In this document: positions 37,779 through 46,494 of the stretch, in pieces
How positions within the stretch are numbered: the stretch's first letter is position 1
How the letters are laid out: every line of letters begins with the position of its first letter
Assembly: GCF_000730605.1 (NCBI RefSeq)
Contig: NZ_BBIS01000044.1
Location: forward strand, 28,589-92,588
DNA length: 64,000 nt
Origin: Pseudomonas monteilii NBRC 103158 = DSM 14164
GTDB lineage: Bacteria > Pseudomonadota > Gammaproteobacteria > Pseudomonadales > Pseudomonadaceae
Direction of reading: 5' to 3'
Notes under the pieces: generated by a model
What the model was told of the DNA's origin: nothing
Databases searched by the model: none
What the model saw: only the letters and a program-made list of their open reading frames with translations
Position numbers and translations under genes: made by a program

Positions 37779-39527
37779 ATGGCCGCATCCGCTCCGACCC
37801 ATGCCCAACTCATCCAGGCATCCTGGGCCCGCTGCCGCGATCACGGTTTGCAACCGCAGCATGCACCGGACTTCGACTGCCTGACCCGCGCCGAACTCAG
37901 CGAACTGCTGGAGAAACGCCAAGCCCTGCTGCGCCTGACCCGCGAGGAAGTGCTGCCGCAATATGCACACCTGCTAGGCAACGCCAGCTACCTGGTGATG
38001 CTGGCCGATGCCAGCGGCTGCCTGCTCGACAGCTGGGGTTCGCGGCGTTTCATCGAGCCGCGCCAGCAGCATGGTTTCAGCGCCGGCGCCCACTGGCACG
38101 AGCGCGGCGTTGGCACAAATGCCTTGGGCACCGCGCTGATTTGTGCCCAGGCCATTCACGTCGGCCAGGACGAGCACTTCCTGCGCCAGAACCGCTACAT
38201 GTACAGCGCCGCCGCCCCCCTGTTCGACGCCGCACGGCAACTGGTCGGGGTGTTCGACGTGGCTAGCGACGGCTATCTGCCGCCCAGCCAGACACTGGGC
38301 CTGGTGCGCATGATGGGCCAGAGCCTGGAAAACCGACTGATCCTTGCCGAACATGCCGACCAGCACGCACAACTGATCTTCAACAGCGCCTCCGACAACC
38401 TCGACAGCCCCTGGGCCGGCCTGCTGGTGTTCGATGAGCATGGGCAGGTGCTGGCCGCCAACCACCGGGCCGACAGCCTGCTCGGTGGTAACCCGTTGCG
38501 GCAGAACATCGAGCAGCTGTTCCAGTTGCCCCTGCAGCAGTTACTCAGCCATCCCCGGCAACAGCCCTTCGCCCTCCAGGCCACCGGGCGCAACCGCTTT
38601 CATTGTCAGTGGCAACCGCCACGCGAAACGCCCCACCGTCCTGAACCTGGCAACGGCGAGCCGCGCCTGGAAAAAGCGCGAGTGCAGGCCGGCCTGCTGC
38701 TGGAAAAGGACATTCCAGTGTTGGTGCAGGGTGAAACCGGTGTAGGCAAGGAAGTGTTCGTGGAAACCCTTCACCGTGCCAGCAGCCGCGCCAACAAGCC
38801 CCTGGTCGCCGTCAACTGCGCGGCGATCCCGGCCGAACTGGTGGAGTCGGAGCTGTTCGGCTACGACAAAGGCGCGTTCACCGGCGCCCACCACAAAGGC
38901 AACCCGGGGCTGATCCGCAAGGCCGACCACGGCATCCTGTTTCTCGATGAGATCGGCGACATGCCGCTGCCTACCCAGGCCCGGCTACTGCGCGTGTTGC
39001 AATCGCGCAGCATCCAGCCGCTGGGCAGCGGCGAACCGGTAGCGGTGGATATCCGCGTGGTGTCGGCGAGCAACCGCGACCTGGCCGAAGAGGTGCGTGC
39101 CGGGCGCTTTCGTCAGGATTTGTATTACCGCATTGCCGGGCTGACGGTGGTGCTGCCGCCGCTGCGCGAGCGTGCGGACCGGCGGCAGTTGATCGACCAG
39201 GTGCATGCCCGCTACCGCGAGCCTGGGCAACCGGCGCGGCTGCCCCCGGCCATTATGGAGTTGCTCGATCAGCACCCCTGGCCTGGCAATGTGCGCGAAC
39301 TGGTCAGTGTGGTGCAGGTGGCACTGGCCTTGGCGGGCAGCGGGCCCGTCGGCGTCGAGCACCTGCCTGCAGGGTTTCTGGCCGAGTTGCAGGTGCCTGT
39401 GCTGGTGGCGACCGAAGCGGTAGACCTGCAGACGCTGGTTGAACAAGCCAATGGCAACCTGTCAGCAGTGGCGCGCGGCCTGGGGATCAGCCGGACCACC
39501 CTCTACAAGCGGCTGCGTGAGCGATGA
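37779..39527 (+). CDS. Sigma54-dependent transcriptional activator (AcoR-like)
   Basis: A 582-residue enhancer-binding protein. It has an N-terminal GAF-like sensor domain (about residues 60-195), a PAS-like segment (about 205-270), an AAA+ core (about 295-510) with Walker A GETGVGKE (318-325), the sigma54-contacting GAFTGA (365-370) and Walker B ILFLDEIGD (386-394), and a Fis-type HTH (about 555-580). The intact GAFTGA motif means it should activate sigma54 promoters. Its obvious target is the divergent importer operon, and glycerol or a catabolite is the likely signal. Both are inferences from position. Confidence 0.9.
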   Translation: MAASAPTHAQLIQASWARCRDHGLQPQHAPDFDCLTRAELSELLEKRQALLRLTREEVLPQYAHLLGNASYLVMLADASGCLLDSWGSRRFIEPRQQHGFSAGAHWHERGVGTNALGTALICAQAIHVGQDEHFLRQNRYMYSAAAPLFDAARQLVGVFDVASDGYLPPSQTLGLVRMMGQSLENRLILAEHADQHAQLIFNSASDNLDSPWAGLLVFDEHGQVLAANHRADSLLGGNPLRQNIEQLFQLPLQQLLSHPRQQPFALQATGRNRFHCQWQPPRETPHRPEPGNGEPRLEKARVQAGLLLEKDIPVLVQGETGVGKEVFVETLHRASSRANKPLVAVNCAAIPAELVESELFGYDKGAFTGAHHKGNPGLIRKADHGILFLDEIGDMPLPTQARLLRVLQSRSIQPLGSGEPVAVDIRVVSASNRDLAEEVRAGRFRQDLYYRIAGLTVVLPPLRERADRRQLIDQVHARYREPGQPARLPPAIMELLDQHPWPGNVRELVSVVQVALALAGSGPVGVEHLPAGFLAELQVPVLVATEAVDLQTLVEQANGNLSAVARGLGISRTTLYKRLRER

Positions 39528-39549
39528 ATCTATTGACCTGCACGGCCGC

Positions 39550-41238
39550 TCAAGGATTACGCCACTGCACCGGTTGCCGGTAAGCCTGTGCCCAGGCTTG
39601 CACTTCACTGGCCGGCATAGGCCGGGCAATGCAGTACCCCTGCGCCAGCTCGCAGCCCAGCCCCATCAGCACCCGGCCGTGCTCGACGCTCTCCAGCCCC
39701 TCGGCGATCACCTCCCGGCCAAAGGCCCGGGCCAGGCCGATCACCGCCGCTGTCAGCGCCAGGTCGTCCTGATCATGGAGGATGTCACGCACGAACGACT
39801 GATCGATCTTGATCGTCTGGGTCGGCAAGCGTTTCAGGTAACTCAACGACGAATAGCCGGTACCGAAATCGTCCAGCGAGAAGCGCACGCCCAGTGCGCG
39901 GCACGCGTCCAGGCAACGGCTGACGTGCTGCAGGTTGTCGATGGCGACGGATTCGACGATTTCCAGGTCCAGCCTGGCCGGGTCCACCGCCGGGTACGCT
40001 GCCAACAGCTGCTGCAGGCGCTCGGCAAAGTCACTGCGCTGTAAATGCCGCGCGGCGATGTTCACACTCAGCGACCAGGGCTGCCCTTTCTGCTGCCAGG
40101 CCTGCAACTGGGTCAAGGCCTGGTCGAGCACCCACTCGCCGATTTCAACGATCAGGTCGGTCTGCTCTACCCAAGGCAGGAAATCGCCGGGCGGCACCAC
40201 GCCACGGCCTGGCCGATGCCAGCGCAGCAAGCCCTCGAAGCCCAGCACCTGGCCGCTGCGCAGGTTGACCTTGGGCTGGAAGTAAAGGCAAAGCTCTCGG
40301 TTGTTAAGGGCCCGTCGCACCCGCGCCACTGTCTGGTGAGTGGCCTTGAGCTCCTGCTCCTGCGACACGTCAAACATGTGATACCGGTTGCGCCCGCGCT
40401 GCTTGGCCACATACATGGCCTGGTCGGCATGGCGCACCAGGGTATCGGCATCTTCGTCATCCTGCGGGTACAGGGTCACGCCGATACTGGCGCTGAGCGA
40501 CAGCGTGTGCCCCCGAACCACACAGGGGGCCGCCAATGCCCGCAATACCCGCCGCAGGGCTGCATGCAGCTTTCGCTCATCATCGACGTCGCGCAGGATC
40601 AGCACGAACTCGTCGCCCGACAACCGGGCAACGGCATCACCCCCGCGCAGGATGCGCTTCAGGCGCTGGGCCACTTCCACCAGCAGCAGGTCGCCCACAG
40701 AGTGCCCGTAACCGTCGTTGACCGCCTTGAAGCCATCCAGGTCGAGCATGCACACCGCCAGCGGGATGTCTTCACGCCGCGAGTAGGCCAGGGCCTGGTT
40801 CAACAGGTCGGAAAGGTAGGCGCGATTGGGCAGGCCAGTGAGCACATCGTGCCCCACCCGCCATTGCAAGGTGTGCAGCAGTTGGCGCTTCTCGGTGACG
40901 TCAAAGCGGATCGACACGTACTTGCGCACCAGGCCGGTCAGCGGGTCGACCAAGGGCACCATGGTGCTGTCGACCCAGTACAGCGAACCGTCCTTGGACC
41001 GGTTGCAGATCTCGCCCTTCCACACCCGCCCGGCGGCCAAGGCCCGCCACATGCCAACGAAGAACGCCGGCTCGTGCAGGCCGGAGTTGAGGATGCGGTG
41101 GTTGGCTCCCAGCAATTCCTCGCGGCTGTAGCCCGAGATGCTGCAGAACTGCTGGTTGACGTAGGTGATGTTCCCACGCAGGTCGGTTTCCGAAAAGATC
41201 GCGGCCGCGTCCACGGCCGCGCGATAGATATCATCCAT
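39550..41238 (-). CDS. PAS-GGDEF-EAL cyclic-di-GMP signalling protein
   Basis: A 562-residue cytosolic protein with a PAS domain (about 10-120), GGDEF domain (about 125-290) and EAL domain (about 305-555). The cyclase motif is SGDEF (207-211) with an inhibitory-site RxxD as RGGD (198-201). The phosphodiesterase motif is EGLLRW (335-340) instead of EAL. The P. putida KT2440 counterpart PP2258, as I recall, works as both cyclase and phosphodiesterase despite non-consensus motifs and affects motility. The start at 41238 has AGGA upstream, 13 bp after the aerotaxis receptor gene, so they form an operon. Confidence 0.88.
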   Translation of the reverse strand: MDDIYRAAVDAAAIFSETDLRGNITYVNQQFCSISGYSREELLGANHRILNSGLHEPAFFVGMWRALAAGRVWKGEICNRSKDGSLYWVDSTMVPLVDPLTGLVRKYVSIRFDVTEKRQLLHTLQWRVGHDVLTGLPNRAYLSDLLNQALAYSRREDIPLAVCMLDLDGFKAVNDGYGHSVGDLLLVEVAQRLKRILRGGDAVARLSGDEFVLILRDVDDERKLHAALRRVLRALAAPCVVRGHTLSLSASIGVTLYPQDDEDADTLVRHADQAMYVAKQRGRNRYHMFDVSQEQELKATHQTVARVRRALNNRELCLYFQPKVNLRSGQVLGFEGLLRWHRPGRGVVPPGDFLPWVEQTDLIVEIGEWVLDQALTQLQAWQQKGQPWSLSVNIAARHLQRSDFAERLQQLLAAYPAVDPARLDLEIVESVAIDNLQHVSRCLDACRALGVRFSLDDFGTGYSSLSYLKRLPTQTIKIDQSFVRDILHDQDDLALTAAVIGLARAFGREVIAEGLESVEHGRVLMGLGCELAQGYCIARPMPASEVQAWAQAYRQPVQWRNP

Positions 41239-41251
41239 AAAGCATCCTGCC

Positions 41252-42817
41252 TTAGCGGTTGAAGCGCTCCACCAGAGCGCGCAATCCGGCGCACACTTGT
41301 TCCAGTTCGGCGCCGCGCGAGGCAGCGGCGTTGGCGCTGTGGGCACTGTGCTGGGCAATACCGGCTACGCCGTTGATCTGCCGCGAAACGTCTTCGGCCA
41401 CTGCCGACTGCTGCTGCGAAGCGGTCGCCATCTGCTGGCTCATGTCGCTGATGCGCTGAACCGCATCGCGAATGCCATGCAGCGCCTGTCGCGCTTCCTG
41501 CACCTGGGCAACGCCCAGCTCGGCACCTTCGATGCCCTGGCTGGCGATCGCCACGGCTTCTTCGGCGCCACTGCGCAGCGCATCGATGATGGCCTGGATG
41601 TGCAGGGTCGACTGGCGGGTCTTGTCGGCCAGCGCCCGCACCTCATCGGCGACCACGGCAAAGCCGCGCCCTTGCTCGCCCGCACGCGCCGCCTCGATGG
41701 CAGCGTTGAGGGCCAGCAGGTTGGTTTGCTCGGCAATGCCGCGGATCATTCCGGTAGCCTCCGCGATGGCACCGGTCTGACCGGCCAGCTGGCTGACCGC
41801 CTGGTTGATCTGCGTCACGGTGCTGGCCAAGGTACGAATGGCTGCACCGCTGGCATCTGCCACCTGGCTACCCTGCTCGGCCAGCAGGTGCGCGGTGTGT
41901 GCCTCGGCGGCGGTCAACTGGACATGGTTGGCCACTTCACCGATGGAGGCGGCCATCTGGTTCATTGCCGTGGCGCTCAGGTCGGTTTCGGCGCGTTGCT
42001 CCAGCAGCGCGGCCTCAGTGCCGCGCGACAGCTGCCCGGCATCGTGGGCGGCCACGGACATTTGCCCGGCCAGGTCGCTTAACCGCGTCAATGCGGTTTT
42101 CAGGCGTGCCTCTTCGCTGATCAACATCAGTTGCAGTTGCCCTGCGGCACCCGGCAAGTCGCTGTAGGTCAAGGCTGCAACCGGATCGGCGAAGGCACCG
42201 TCGGCGCCTTGCACAACCTGCTGCAACTGCCGGCCAAGGGCATCGCGTGCCCACAGGCCGTAGGCCAGGAACAGCCCCAGGGTCAGCGCCTGCCCCACCA
42301 GGCCAGGCCATAGCTGGTTGGCGCCCAGTGCCAGCAGCCCGCCCACCAGTGGCAAGGCCAGCGCCTGCGCCAGCACGTTCAGCCGACGCGGCACCGACAA
42401 TGCCGCCTGACCGTTGCGCAGCCGCGCATACAGGGCTTCGGCACGGGCCACCTGCTCACGCGTGGGACACACCCGCACCGACTCGTAGCCGACCACACGC
42501 CCGCCTTCGAGGATAGGCGTGACGTAAGCGTTGACCCAGTAGTAGTCGCCGTTACGGCAGCGGTTCTTGACGATGCCCATCCAGCTCTTGCCAGCTTTCA
42601 GGTAGCGCCACATCAACGCGTACACCGCCGGCGGCATGTCCGGGTGGCGCACCAGGTTGTGCGGGCTGCCGATCAGTTCGGCCTCGCTGTAGCCGCTGAT
42701 AGCGGCGAATTCGGGGTTGCAGTAGGTGATCAGGCTGGCGGTATCGGTAGCAGAAATCAGCCGCTGATCAGGGGGAAAACGTTGCTCGACCGGGGTAACC
42801 GGCAAGTTGAGGCGCAC
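41252..42817 (-). CDS. aer: Aerotaxis receptor Aer (PAS-MCP)
   Basis: A 521-residue receptor with an N-terminal FAD-type PAS domain (SLITYCNPEFAAISGY... and the Aer hallmark GIVKNRCRNGDYYWVNAYVTP). A short membrane-anchoring hydrophobic stretch (about 160-195) and an MCP signalling domain with EQTNLLALNAAIEAARAGEQ follow. It should sense redox or oxygen state internally and signal through CheA. The start is a GTG at 42817 with GGAG upstream. It is the first gene of an operon with the cyclic-di-GMP protein, matching the aer1 locus of P. putida. Confidence 0.9.
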   Translation of the reverse strand: MRLNLPVTPVEQRFPPDQRLISATDTASLITYCNPEFAAISGYSEAELIGSPHNLVRHPDMPPAVYALMWRYLKAGKSWMGIVKNRCRNGDYYWVNAYVTPILEGGRVVGYESVRVCPTREQVARAEALYARLRNGQAALSVPRRLNVLAQALALPLVGGLLALGANQLWPGLVGQALTLGLFLAYGLWARDALGRQLQQVVQGADGAFADPVAALTYSDLPGAAGQLQLMLISEEARLKTALTRLSDLAGQMSVAAHDAGQLSRGTEAALLEQRAETDLSATAMNQMAASIGEVANHVQLTAAEAHTAHLLAEQGSQVADASGAAIRTLASTVTQINQAVSQLAGQTGAIAEATGMIRGIAEQTNLLALNAAIEAARAGEQGRGFAVVADEVRALADKTRQSTLHIQAIIDALRSGAEEAVAIASQGIEGAELGVAQVQEARQALHGIRDAVQRISDMSQQMATASQQQSAVAEDVSRQINGVAGIAQHSAHSANAAASRGAELEQVCAGLRALVERFNR

Positions 42818-43081
42818 GATGAGACTCCATTCACTGACGTGCCGGTACTCAGCTCATCGACAACCATCGGAACCGATCCGTAGCGATCCGCTCCAAATGG
42901 CACATGCGCTTCCCGCCGTTGGGCACGAGGCGAACCCCACAGGGATGTTGACGATGACTGACCGGTCAAGCCGTGAATTCTACGAAATTCATCACATAAA
43001 TAAAACAAAGGTGATCAATCATGGCGTTGCGCCATGCTGATAGATATCGTTAAGTTCTTGATTCTAAATGGGAATTAAGTG

Positions 43082-43396
43082 ATGACGAGATCCGCTTTGG
43101 GTACCGCACTGCGCCGCTACCGCAAGCTGGCGGGCCTGACCCAGGCACAACTGGCCGAACGGACCGGCTTCGATCCCAAGACCATCAGCCGCTTCGAAAC
43201 CAGCACCTATACCCCCAGCATCGATGCACTCATGGCGTTTGCTCAGGTGCTGGGCGTCAAACCCAAGGACTTCTTCGCCGAGCCGGACGACGAAGAGGAG
43301 CAGCGTGCGTACCTGTTCGGCGTCATTCACAACGCACCGCCCAAGGATCTTGGCAAGCTGATTGCAGCAGTGGAGCAGGCACTGGCCAAGCCCTGA
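43082..43396 (+). CDS. Small XRE-family regulator
   Basis: A 104-residue protein consisting of an N-terminal HTH_3 domain (about residues 7-63: LRRYRKLAGLTQAQLAERTGFDPKTISRFE in sequence) and a short C-terminal helical tail. GGAA lies upstream of the ATG at 43082; a GTG three bases earlier is also possible. It is divergent from aer across 264 bp of AT-rich DNA. Its targets are unknown. Confidence 0.82.
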   Translation: MTRSALGTALRRYRKLAGLTQAQLAERTGFDPKTISRFETSTYTPSIDALMAFAQVLGVKPKDFFAEPDDEEEQRAYLFGVIHNAPPKDLGKLIAAVEQALAKP

Positions 43397-43466
43397 ACTG
43401 ATTCGCGCCTACCCAATTCACGGCATGCACCGAAGTAGAGCCTGGCAGGTCAGATTGCCCCATAAC

Positions 43467-43552
43467 TGGTCAGACCGGTAAGGCCGAAAACCCTTGCAAA
43501 GTCGGATTTTTCGCGCTTTTATGGCTCCGCGCTGAACAAACCGGTAAGACCA
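43467..43552 (+). promoter_or_regulatory. Promoter of the DctA-type gene flanked by GntR-type operators
   Basis: A -35 TTGCAA (43494-43499) and -10 TTTTAT (43517-43522) are 17 bp apart. GGT-N3-ACC sites, the pattern bound by FadR-type GntR regulators, occur at 43467-43477 (TGGTCAGACCG) and 43542-43552 (CGGTAAGACCA), with a related GGTAAGGCC at 43477-43485. One site is upstream of -35 and one just after the start site. Confidence 0.6.
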
Positions 43553-43624
43553 CAATAATTAAGTCCTGCGCTCTTTCGCCCCGTGCGGCTACCGAAGCAA
43601 GGACACCGATCAGAGATCAATCCC

Positions 43625-44938
43625 ATGCTTAAATGGTGCTCGCGTTCGATCTTCCTGCAAGTCGTGCTCGGCCTTGCCCTCGGCATCGCCTGCGGTCTCA
43701 GCTTTCCCGACCTTTCCCTGCAACTCAAACCCCTTGGCGACGGCTTCATCAAGCTGATCAAGATGCTCATCGGCCTGATCGTATTCTGCGTGGTGGTCAG
43801 CGGTATTTCGGGCGCGGGCGACCTGAAAAAGGTCGGGCGCATCGGCCTGAAGTCAGTGATCTACTTCGAAGTGCTGACCACCCTGGCGCTGGTGATCGGC
43901 CTGGTGTTCGCCTTCAGCAGTGGCATTGGTAGCGGTGCCAACATTCACCTGGACCAGCTGTCCACCGCCGATGCCAACGGCCTGGCCGAGCGCGGCCAGC
44001 ACATTCACGGCGCCACGGCGTTCTTCATGGACCTGATCCCTACCTCGGTGATCGGTGCCTTCGCCGACAACAATATTCTTCAGGTGCTGTTGTTCTCGGT
44101 ACTGTTCGGCAGCGCGCTGAACCTGGTGGGTGACTCGGCCGCCGGCATTTCGCGGCTGATCAACGAACTGAGCCATGTGATCTTCCGCATCATGGGCATG
44201 ATCGTGCGTCTGGCGCCTATCGGTGTGTTCGGCGCCATCGCCTTCACAACCAGCAAATACGGCCTGGAATCGCTGCAGCACCTGGGCGGGCTGGTCGCAC
44301 TGTTCTACCTGACCTGTGCCGGCTTCGTGCTGATCGTGCTGGGGACGGTCATGCGCCTGTCGGGCCTGAAGCTGTTGCCGCTCATCAAGTACCTGCGTGA
44401 AGAGCTGACCATCGTGCTGGGCACCGCCTCTTCCGACGCCGTGCTGCCGCAGATCATGCGCAAGCTGGAGCACCTGGGCATTGGCAGCTCCACCGTCGGC
44501 CTGGTGATCCCGACGGGCTACTCGTTCAACCTCGACGGCTTCTCCATCTACCTGACCCTGGCCATCGTGTTCATCGCCAACGCCACCGGCACGCCGCTGG
44601 AAATGACCGACCTGCTTACCATCCTGCTGGTGTCGCTGGTGACTTCCAAGGGCGCTCACGGCATCCCAGGCTCGGCGCTGGTCATCCTGGCCGCCACCTT
44701 GACCGCCGTACCCGCGATTCCGGTGGTTGGCCTGGTGCTGGTGCTGGCAGTGGACTGGTTCATGGGCATCGGCCGGGCATTGACCAACCTGATTGGCAAC
44801 TGCGTGGCCACCGTGGCCATCGCCCGCTGGGAAAAGGACATCGACCTGGAGCGCGCGCAGAACGTGCTCGACGGCAAGCCCGGCTTTGCCCCCACGCCGC
44901 GCAAACAGCCCAACACGCACCATCAACAGGAATTCTGA
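43625..44938 (+). CDS. C4-dicarboxylate:cation symporter (DctA family)
   Basis: A 437-residue secondary transporter with 8 or more TM segments and two re-entrant loops. It shows KPLGDGFIKLIKMLIGLIVF near the N-terminus, the Ser-rich substrate loop LGTASSDAVLPQIM and the cation/substrate helix PTGYSFNLDGFSIYLTLA. These match DctA rather than GltP, so succinate, fumarate or malate are likely substrates. The Ser-rich motif (TASSDA) differs from classical SSSES, so another organic acid is possible. The start at 43625 has a weak ribosome site. Two GntR genes follow. Confidence 0.85.
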   Translation: MLKWCSRSIFLQVVLGLALGIACGLSFPDLSLQLKPLGDGFIKLIKMLIGLIVFCVVVSGISGAGDLKKVGRIGLKSVIYFEVLTTLALVIGLVFAFSSGIGSGANIHLDQLSTADANGLAERGQHIHGATAFFMDLIPTSVIGAFADNNILQVLLFSVLFGSALNLVGDSAAGISRLINELSHVIFRIMGMIVRLAPIGVFGAIAFTTSKYGLESLQHLGGLVALFYLTCAGFVLIVLGTVMRLSGLKLLPLIKYLREELTIVLGTASSDAVLPQIMRKLEHLGIGSSTVGLVIPTGYSFNLDGFSIYLTLAIVFIANATGTPLEMTDLLTILLVSLVTSKGAHGIPGSALVILAATLTAVPAIPVVGLVLVLAVDWFMGIGRALTNLIGNCVATVAIARWEKDIDLERAQNVLDGKPGFAPTPRKQPNTHHQQEF

Positions 44939-44946
44939 ACCAGAGC

Positions 44947-44966
44947 GGCCGGCGATCACGCCGGCC
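44947..44966 (+). terminator. Hairpin between the DctA-type gene and gntR
   Basis: GGCCGGCG-ATCA-CGCCGGCC, a perfect 8-bp GC stem 9 nt after the transporter stop. No U-run follows, so it probably reduces rather than stops read-through into the regulator gene. Confidence 0.6.
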
Positions 44967-44982
44967 CTTGCAGGAGCGAACC

Positions 44983-45687
44983 GTGATCAGCTCATCAACC
45001 GTCGTCAACTCAGTGGTGGAAAAACTGCGCCAGGCCTTGGCCCGGGGCCAATGGCGCACCGGCGACATGCTGCCGGGCCAGCGCGAGCTGGCCGAACAAC
45101 TGGGCATCAGCCGCCCTAGCCTGCGCGAAGCGGTGACCGTGCTGGAGACCCTGGGCCTGGTCCGCTCGTTGCCAGGCAAGGGCGTACTGGTACTGGACGC
45201 CGATGCCACCCTCCAGGAACCCGGCATCGACACCAGCGCTGCGGCCAGCCTGGCCGACGTACTGGAACTGCGCTACACCCTTGAGCCCTTCATCGTTGGC
45301 CTTGTGGCGCAATCGGCCAACAGCCAGGACATCGGCCAGTTACGCCTGACCCTGATGGACATGCGCGAAGCGCTGGAGGCCGATGACAGCGAAGCCGGCG
45401 TGAAGGCCTACATCGCCTTCCATGAAGCGCTGTTCGCGCTCACCACCAACCCGATCTTCCAGAGCGTGGTGCAGCAGACCGGCAATGCCCTGAAACAGAG
45501 CGCCGACATGCTGCGCAACTCGCCCGAGCACCTGGCGGCGCGGCTAAAGGAGAACGAAGCCGTGGTACGTGCCATACGTGAACGCAACAGCGCCCAGGCC
45601 AGTGCCCAGATGCGCCAGCACATCCTCGCCGAAGGCCAGCGCATGGGCATTTCGCTGAACATCCCGGACGAACACCCGCATCCATGA
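44983..45687 (+). CDS. GntR/FadR-type regulator (FCD domain)
   Basis: A 234-residue regulator with an N-terminal winged HTH (LPGQRELAEQLGISRPSLREAVTVLETLGLV) and an all-helical FCD effector domain with metal-ligand-type residues (D/H near ELRYTLEP, AFHEALF). FadR-subfamily members usually respond to organic acids, which fits the adjacent dicarboxylate transporter. The start is a GTG at 44983 with AGGAG 6 nt upstream; an in-frame TTG at 44968 is less likely. Operators of the right type flank the transporter promoter. Confidence 0.88.
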   Translation: MISSSTVVNSVVEKLRQALARGQWRTGDMLPGQRELAEQLGISRPSLREAVTVLETLGLVRSLPGKGVLVLDADATLQEPGIDTSAAASLADVLELRYTLEPFIVGLVAQSANSQDIGQLRLTLMDMREALEADDSEAGVKAYIAFHEALFALTTNPIFQSVVQQTGNALKQSADMLRNSPEHLAARLKENEAVVRAIRERNSAQASAQMRQHILAEGQRMGISLNIPDEHPHP

Positions 45688-45703
45688 CCCCAGGAGAGCG
45701 ACC

Positions 45704-46372
45704 ATGAACGCCGCCCCTCACCTGCCCGCCCTGCTTGCGGCCGGCGAAACCCGCCTGTCGGCCGAGCAGATCTACCCCCGGCTGTTCGACGCCATTCTCG
45801 AACAGCGCCTGCCCCCGGGCGCGCTGCTGCCCGAGCAGGCGTTGGGGCATGCCTTTGGTGTCAGTCGCACCGTGATTCGTCGTGTGCTTGAGCGCCTGTC
45901 CGACCAGCAAGTGGTGGTGCAGCGCCCCAGCCACACCGCGCACCTGGCCGCGCCCGACCCGGATCAGGCACGTCAGGTGCTCAGCGCCCGGCGCCTGGCC
46001 GAAACCACGCTGATTACCCTGGCCACCCAGCGCGCACGGCCGGCGCAGGTGCGCCAGCTGCGGCAACTGGTAGAGCGCGAACGCCAGCACCACGAAAGCG
46101 GTGAGCGCTGCGCGGCGATCCGCCTGGGCGGTGAGTTTCACCTGAAACTGGCGCAGGTGGCGGCCAATGCGCCGCTGGCACGGTTCCTCAATGGGCTGGT
46201 GCCGATGACCTCACTGATCATCGCCCGTTACGAATCACCGTGTTGCGACCACTGTGCATGGGAAGAACACGCGGCCATCATCGATGCCGTGGAGCAAGGC
46301 GATGCCGAGGCGGCGTTGGGTTTGATGCACAAGCACCTGGACCGCCTGGAAGCAAAGCTCGACCTGAATTGA
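45704..46372 (+). CDS. GntR-type regulator (FCD domain), second copy
   Basis: A 222-residue GntR regulator with HTH GALLPEQALGHAFGVSRTVIRRVLERLSDQ and an FCD domain (LGGEFHLKLAQVAANAPLARFLNGLV). It carries a CCDHCAWEEHAAII segment with two Cys and His near the ligand pocket. It starts 16 bp after the first gntR with GGAGAG upstream, so the two are probably co-transcribed. It is only distantly similar to its neighbour, hence not a recent duplicate. Targets unknown. Confidence 0.85.
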   Translation: MNAAPHLPALLAAGETRLSAEQIYPRLFDAILEQRLPPGALLPEQALGHAFGVSRTVIRRVLERLSDQQVVVQRPSHTAHLAAPDPDQARQVLSARRLAETTLITLATQRARPAQVRQLRQLVERERQHHESGERCAAIRLGGEFHLKLAQVAANAPLARFLNGLVPMTSLIIARYESPCCDHCAWEEHAAIIDAVEQGDAEAALGLMHKHLDRLEAKLDLN

Positions 46373-46494
46373 CCGTTCATGCTGACGCGGTCCTACAGGG
46401 ATTGCGTCGCCTAAGCGATAAGGTACACGGCAGTACTTCGCACGCCACCCTATACTGCAAAAACCACCCCAGCCTCTATCAGGGAGGCGGTTGC

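Noticed and set aside
38966..39073. Frameshift or truncation in the sigma54 activator
   Set aside because: Checked because of its short sensor region; the frame runs intact through Walker A, GAFTGA, Walker B and the Fis HTH.
42818..43081. Sigma28 or Anr promoter for the aer operon
   Set aside because: I looked for GCCGATAA-type and TTGAT-N4-ATCAA elements on the minus strand and found only half-matches (TTGATCACCTTTGT, TTCCGATG), so no promoter is claimed.
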